From the IMG/VR virus record IMGVR_UViG_3300010885_001479, positions 1-24,524 of that record: DNA of 24,524 nt. One strand, 5' to 3'. Position 1 is the first letter of the stretch; each line of letters opens with the position of its first letter. The position numbers and the translations under genes were made by a program. The notes under the pieces were generated by a model. It ran no database searches, was not told where the DNA came from, and worked only from the letters and a program-made list of their open reading frames with translations. Source of the stretch: a virus. Positions 21,901-24,524 of this stretch are shown here, piece by piece.

Positions 21901-23228
21901 TGTACACCTGTTGTTTGTGTTATTCCTGCGTATGAAGATTGTCTAGAACCACTAATAAAAACTTTTAAATAATCAGATGTATTTATTGTTTGATTACCAA
22001 GTCTAACATTAAAAGTTAATGTATATTCAGCACCATCAGTCAATGCCATAGATTTTGATGTAAAATAATTATTTACACCAGTACTATTTAATTTAACCGA
22101 ATTAAATAAATAAGTTTGATTAAATTGAGTTGTTACATTATTTGATGAAGTAACCCAATATGATTTAAAATTTGTATTATCAAACAAACCATAGAATTCT
22201 TCATTTTTTGTTGTTGATTCTAAATCTTTTAACAATTCATTAGATTCCAATTGAATTTCTTGTATGAATTGATAATCAGCTAAATCCGATTGAGATTTTC
22301 TAAATATTTTAACTCTAGCACAATCTCCAACAAATGTAGTTAAATCACTTAATGTTATTGTAGCAAACGAACCAGTTAAGGCTGTTTTTAAATTATCAAC
22401 ACCCTCCACATAATTAAATGATGCTGTATATCTTTGATTTGAAAAGTCTTGAACGATTCCATTTATAGTATATGGATTTACTACAGTTAAATCAGTTTTA
22501 CTTATAACATCATCTGCTTTAGATATAAATCCCAAATCAGTAAATTCAATATCAGTACCTACCACAGATCCAGTCCAAGCACCACCATCATTTATTTGAA
22601 TTAAATAATTAGTTGGTAATGTATAATCTGTAAGTTTTTCTCCCTGCGATGGTACTTGTGCAAATCCATCTACAAATCCTTTTTGAACAACTGGTGCAAC
22701 TATGTTTGCGAATATTGGTTTAACTATTTCATTTATTGTTACTTGAGGTCTGCGATAGAATCTAACCTTATCTTCATTTGATATTAATCTATTTACTTTA
22801 AATTCCTTTTCCCACTTTACATTATATACACCTTTCCATTCGTCTGGAACATCTCTTACAACACCGCCCTCATCTATATAAGTTTTTAATTCACCAAGAA
22901 CAGTTATTTTTGCTTGACCGATTGGAGTATCTTCATAAACATAAACAGCAACAAGTTTAGAAACACCCTCATAATATTCAGGAACACCATTACCAGGTTC
23001 ATAATAAATAGAATTACCATTTACATCTAACATTTGAATCTTTATTTCAGTAGATTCCATTAAATGTTGAGAACCTTCTATTAAGAATCCGTTTTTGCCA
23101 CCTGTAAATGTATCTTTAAACTCTGTTATTCTAAAGTATGTAGATGTTGGCGCCGTATCAACTAAAAAGGTTTGAAACGATGTCAAATTTTGAGTTAATG
23201 TCTCTGCGTATTTTTTTATTACTGCCAT
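15972..23228 (-). CDS. Giant tail fibre / receptor-binding protein with C-terminal S74 self-cleaving chaperone
   Basis: A 2418-residue structural protein, rich in S, T, G, N and beta strands. The N-terminal 170 residues look like an attachment region (FLIEGSQHLMESTEIKIQML, ITVLGELKTYIDE). The middle is built of beta-sandwich-like repeats. One pair repeats SRKPGT at about residues 998 and 1124; another repeats TGEIVY at about 1443 and 1580. Around 1617 a GEWSPSIDY stretch looks like a small carbohydrate-binding-type module. About 1800-1970 is a shaft with GTLSAANGSFAGDIS-type repeats. The last 111 residues are the S74 intramolecular chaperone: SARRFKE with S2308 and K2313 as the Ser-Lys dyad, IGIIAEEL, and a final helix. 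It trimerises the fibre and then cuts itself off. Ser/Thr-rich beta repeats are plausible acceptors for the nearby glycosyltransferases. Confidence 0.92.
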   Translation of the reverse strand: MAVIKKYAETLTQNLTSFQTFLVDTAPTSTYFRITEFKDTFTGGKNGFLIEGSQHLMESTEIKIQMLDVNGNSIYYEPGNGVPEYYEGVSKLVAVYVYEDTPIGQAKITVLGELKTYIDEGGVVRDVPDEWKGVYNVKWEKEFKVNRLISNEDKVRFYRRPQVTINEIVKPIFANIVAPVVQKGFVDGFAQVPSQGEKLTDYTLPTNYLIQINDGGAWTGSVVGTDIEFTDLGFISKADDVISKTDLTVVNPYTINGIVQDFSNQRYTASFNYVEGVDNLKTALTGSFATITLSDLTTFVGDCARVKIFRKSQSDLADYQFIQEIQLESNELLKDLESTTKNEEFYGLFDNTNFKSYWVTSSNNVTTQFNQTYLFNSVKLNSTGVNNYFTSKSMALTDGAEYTLTFNVRLGNQTINTSDYLKVFISGSRQSSYAGITQTTGVQQSIVTVTEDSSILQKSQITANFKADSFSNAKLYFEVKGNDWYISDISLRASQESSFSPDEISFIQPIPRTLPKETFDFLFQFYDINNNYIPVVVEESKTFDGGNLNRINKDLQLIPSALYFQFDSGSGNGNPVPPNTIFIDVVKSYLTGSVHFTSRSFDFFNNELSSSQYSTTVTPGYNWWKFPGQLNDINTDRPYLTVQNFTGSRDPNLEEIVVQYIEYTAECEGVEDSIVITRVIDGKGGVNYEIRPYNGTVIRNSDSSSALEVQAIRIDGINEIKLRSGLPAGRSSIILHVQSGSKYITLQDASASQWVRGVKPGITGSGQINYNAIFNRDSIDGQRTLYLIPTGSVNPSASILTAITLTDLQDGLDAGVVLYDADTFNINPRTETKFRPIFSSATASFFRRGQFDSPLSCSFEVYPSMSINNDFVPEYWIQYVTHSCDPTISVVAYDEAGNIIPSRANAATYRLGNRLQQTKQLLTSFVYTEPWTSASVSVDHLFQIIPDGKPGDESIIFEVNPANVTLAANSKGIVNDYKPTITEIKLKQGSRYLAFTGSRKPGTFHIATASIIAQNITGGLIYFDNAYTESLIVSASYNMVNLSGSIRYPLEIQPYYTSSVYTASVVQQYTKVLDGPQPIQILINPLVSALKADEVGYVTPVNYSSANTSIQVREGDDTLFYSQSRKPGTWKVNKLETSSSLNLYNIRTGSLTSSLNNLGANVTFNRFDYPYVSASAFYTIEVFPYSLGPGHEYTSSIYTRTQTFTKTVAPPNARSVDFKASSYTVNYNRDGVVTEPEGDITLTATAFNTTGSVFYRWYYIDYDGSEVPYQGPDPETTPNSKESSISVGGSDAAGPGENKTWKVKIWDGDSDGNSPIAAGNKPVRAEAQLTIAGIKAGADAYKIVSSNDNTSVSATLFNTNLSGTGMKITTFKGITQLTNVNAGTYNAANNVYDYLGSYIGNLGFSSASIYSKSSWITMAGTKFPTSNPATIGNLTFWDKPAINKTGEIVYKVDFEDNRQVQFVTQSFAVQFTEPAPYDAKMQNENTSIVYRVSGEVELGTTSNIIRAYRGNYELTNKPSGFTGVVIDAYGSSSYEQQCQVEITSISSHLTLLGGLIVGSKLPGSQASMAGISAWDSPETNLTGEIVYGINCEGRQTLYKTQSISVQFEGATGPGIVMRGEWSPSIDYIGSVETSNNRRDAVTYLATTDTVKYYAAISGSGPATNDNNSQPVGYHAPTVDGDNDWWQFLGQEEFFVAAKIAIFEESYVKNTINVGTKNGTGAFANIVIAGGRTDPYIAIGQNATVGSAGTSGTSLNPGGAVIGYERPGIFLGIYEQPIGSGGTTGRFSIVNGAGDRFLKWDGSALEIAGNIRIKNTSTARDGGKVGAFDNGDSHDSGEVGGWELASDAIYSGTKNLSGYNPGAGITLAAAGSIHSKNFYIDTTGDAFFKGTLSAANGSFAGDISAATGTFAGSVLVGTAPNQISMGGGILSGPGFLLNSSGLSVTNASIAGTINANNGSIGNWTVDSDTGNLRDSTSRIFFDPSLPGMAIKESGETRLKVNFGELTDLAGGAINLSAEYLSEYQSPAASVGINIEVESTGQTFSVPGGTYVDSSVVWPSPGTVVDAFRRGGNLDLYWGYRIYEGATLISEVTIGSTYWNGGPDDSYATISGYTGTFQFSPPNAASTSYTFKTFFIASGYNYVAGYYGGGGSDYLNISFGTATPSISSVANLNVVELTNKGIQIATSANRYIRLRREDSISTPLLDGKGFISLVGDTSNSMIQLSGTSNGTAINIAASTGKIAMNGNNIELGSGAISWNTGGIFAGYITTYSDGGIRPAIILNNVGSPGGGTIRGMEISLSTWRVGRNTSARRFKEEIEDWQHPSILDAVNNVPIRTYYWKIDKDAEKRPQQIGIIAEELEAGGLEEYVDYDWFEDPDNPDGPKKWMTSGIAKQELVFVLWKAVQELTQKVKDLENKLSS

Positions 23229-23250
23229 AATGTATTCTTATTGTTCTATG

Positions 23251-23258
23251 ATAAATAT
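23251..23258 (-). promoter_or_regulatory. ATATTTAT motif, candidate phage promoter element (copy 6)
   Basis: ATATTTAT on the coding strand, 22 bases before the fibre start at 23228, in the divergent gap between the fibre and the plus-strand regulator gene. Confidence 0.42.
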
Positions 23259-23290
23259 TTACATAAATTTTTTATGTTTATAATTATATT

Positions 23291-23315
23291 AGAAAACTAA
23301 AGAAAACTAAAGAAA
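23291..23315 (+). repeat. Tandem 10-bp repeats in front of the regulator gene
   Basis: AGAAAACTAA occurs twice in tandem (23291-23300 and 23301-23310), followed by a partial third AGAAA. The ten-base period puts the copies on the same face of the helix, as is usual for ribbon-helix-helix operators. It lies 5 bases before the ATG at 23320, so it may also act as a purine-rich leader. Confidence 0.5.
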
Positions 23316-23319
23316 CGTT

Positions 23320-23493
23320 ATGAAGAAGTACGCAATGATACAAATTGATAGTGAAATTCACCAAATATTAAAAGAATTTTGCAAAGAAAAGGGATATAAG
23401 ATAAACGGATTGGTTGAGACCCTTATAAAAGAAAAGGTGGAATCCTCAAAGAAGACCCCACCTAAAAATGTATTACCAGTTGTTAGAAGTTAA
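23320..23493 (+). CDS. Small ribbon-helix-helix-like DNA-binding protein
   Basis: A 57-residue protein, the only plus-strand gene recognised. A beta strand (KKYAMIQIDS, 2-11) is followed by helix A (EIHQILKEFCKEKG, 12-25), a turn (YKIN) and helix B (GLVETLIKEKVE, 30-41). This is the layout of MetJ/Arc-type repressors, which dimerise through the strand and insert it into the major groove. A basic, proline-containing tail follows. It is transcribed away from the fibre gene across a 91-base gap, and its last 11 bases overlap the end of the gp46-like gene convergently. The tandem repeats just before it could be its own operator. It could also be an early regulator of late genes. DNA binding is inferred from the fold pattern. 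Confidence 0.75.
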   Translation: MKKYAMIQIDSEIHQILKEFCKEKGYKINGLVETLIKEKVESSKKTPPKNVLPVVRS

Positions 23494-24524
23494 TTTTAGA
23501 AAATCCTTCTACTTTTTTAATTTCAATAAGTCCATCCACAATATCTCGCATTTGTTCTAAATGGGAAATTACCCAAATGAAATCAAATTGAGTTTTAAGA
23601 TATTGCATCATCATAAATAATGAAGATAGGTTATCTGCATCCAATGTTCCAAACCCTTCATCGATTACTAAGAAGTTAGGTCTTGGTAGGTTGCATATGT
23701 TAATTAGAGCCACTCTAATCGCTAATCCACTAATGAACTTCTCCATACCACTACACATCTCTAAAGCCCATTCCTGGTCTTCGTAAACGATTCTAGCGTT
23801 AATGTTCTTTCCATCGGTATCCATTGAGATTGAGAAGTCTACTACTTGTCCTAATATATTGTTCACTTCGTTTTCAATTGCTGGAAGTGCCTTAGATATT
23901 AACTCATAAGGTACGCCATCTTTCTTAACTGCATCTAAGTAGAATGTATATAATTGGTTTTTACTTTCCAATTCTTTTACTTCCTCCATCTTAGCTACCA
24001 TATTATCAATGTAGGTTTTTGTTGCTCCTACCTCTGACATTAATTTCAACATAAGTTTGTTCACATCAGATATTTGCTTTTCTACACCTTGCTTTAATCT
24101 ACGAACATTTTGTATTTGAATATCTAATGCTTGATTCTTTGTAATTGTTTCTACATTATCATTATATCGTTTAATATCTGCATTTACAGTTTCGTTTTGA
24201 GTTTGTAATAATTCAATTTTAGAATCTGCTGTTCTGATGTCCGCTTCTAATCGTTCTCTAACTATAACCAATCGTTTGTACTCATCGGTCCATTCTTTCC
24301 ATCCTTTGAATTGGTCTTCTACACCTTCCCAAGAATCTAAAGTTTGTTGAATACCCGTACATTGTATAGTTGCATTTTTAACAAACCCTTCCAATTCAGG
24401 TAATGCTTCTTTTGCTCTCATTGCATCTTTAACAAATTCATTATCGCAACAAAACTTACAATTTGGGTCATATTCATGCTTATCCAAATGATTAATCTTT
24501 TCTTTAGCAGAATCTAATTGTGAC
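23483..24524 (-). CDS. gp46: Recombination endonuclease subunit gp46-like (Rad50/SbcC family), C-terminal part
   Basis: The reading frame is open to the right edge (upstream residues SQLDSAKEKINH precede a TTG at 24487 that is not a real start), so the N-terminal ATPase half lies outside. About 346 residues are visible. A CxxC (CKFCC, just after HEYDPN) is the zinc hook at the tip of the coiled coil. The returning coiled-coil arm spans about the next 190 residues. Near the C-terminus are the ABC signature CSGMEKFISGLAIRVAL, Walker B FLVIDEGFGTLD with its D-loop, and the switch histidine in VISHLEQMRD. With gp47 it would form the Mre11-Rad50-like nuclease that makes 3' ends for recombination-dependent replication and can degrade host DNA. 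The 3' end overlaps the plus-strand regulator by 11 bases. Confidence 0.93.
   Translation of the reverse strand, partial: SQLDSAKEKINHLDKHEYDPNCKFCCDNEFVKDAMRAKEALPELEGFVKNATIQCTGIQQTLDSWEGVEDQFKGWKEWTDEYKRLVIVRERLEADIRTADSKIELLQTQNETVNADIKRYNDNVETITKNQALDIQIQNVRRLKQGVEKQISDVNKLMLKLMSEVGATKTYIDNMVAKMEEVKELESKNQLYTFYLDAVKKDGVPYELISKALPAIENEVNNILGQVVDFSISMDTDGKNINARIVYEDQEWALEMCSGMEKFISGLAIRVALINICNLPRPNFLVIDEGFGTLDADNLSSLFMMMQYLKTQFDFIWVISHLEQMRDIVDGLIEIKKVEGFSKINF

Noticed and set aside
15972-23228. Repeated short motifs that could look like a CRISPR array or satellite
   Set aside because: They are in-frame protein repeats of the fibre gene with diverged DNA, not identical spaced repeats.
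24487-24487. TTG at 24487 as the start of the gp46-like gene
   Set aside because: The frame stays open upstream to the window edge, and a zinc hook ten residues from a start would make no sense for this family. The gene is simply cut by the window.

Overview
The window looks like part of the genome of a T4-like (contractile-tailed) phage that infects a member of the Bacteroidota. The T4 kinship rests on a run of recognisable head and packaging genes: the large terminase gp17, portal gp20 and prohead protease gp21, with a likely capsid start after them, plus a gp46-like recombination subunit at the right edge. The host guess rests on three things: very AT-rich DNA, gene starts that mostly lack a Shine-Dalgarno sequence and sit behind A/T-rich leaders, and one clean Bacteroidota-type promoter (TTG-N20-TATATTTG). 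Almost everything is read from the minus strand. The one exception is a 57-codon ribbon-helix-helix gene on the plus strand.

Reading in the direction of transcription (right to left): the end of the gp46-like gene (24524-23483); the small plus-strand regulator (23320-23493); a 2418-residue tail fibre with a C-terminal self-cleaving S74 chaperone (23228-15972); a small coiled-coil protein (15938-15681); a glycosylation pair made of a GT4-methyltransferase-GT25 fusion and an autotransporter-type heptosyltransferase (15638-12322); a paralogue of the small coiled-coil protein (12278-11877); a 1013-residue fusion of an NMN-adenylyltransferase-like domain with a polynucleotide-ligase-like domain (11842-8801); then the head module: a zinc-ribbon protein in the gp16 position, gp17, a frameshifted small gene, portal, four or five core/scaffold candidates surrounding the protease, and finally the first 14 codons of what is probably the major capsid gene.

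The points most worth attention are: (1) the NMNAT-ligase fusion, which begins with a T4-like capsid-targeting peptide and carries further protease-like sites between its domains, so it may be an internal head polyprotein injected with the DNA; (2) the glycosylation pair next to the giant fibre, bracketed by paralogous genes and led by its own host-type promoter, which looks like a cargo insertion that glycosylates a virion protein; (3) an octamer, ATATTTAT on the coding strand, found by eye only in six intergenic gaps, a candidate phage promoter element; (4) a -1 frameshift that cuts off the conserved C-terminus of the gene before the portal; and (5) mutually exclusive hairpins in the leader of the probable capsid gene. 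There is no gene-free stretch over 300 bases. The largest gap (42-238) is described below. No tRNA, rRNA, CRISPR array or insertion sequence was seen.
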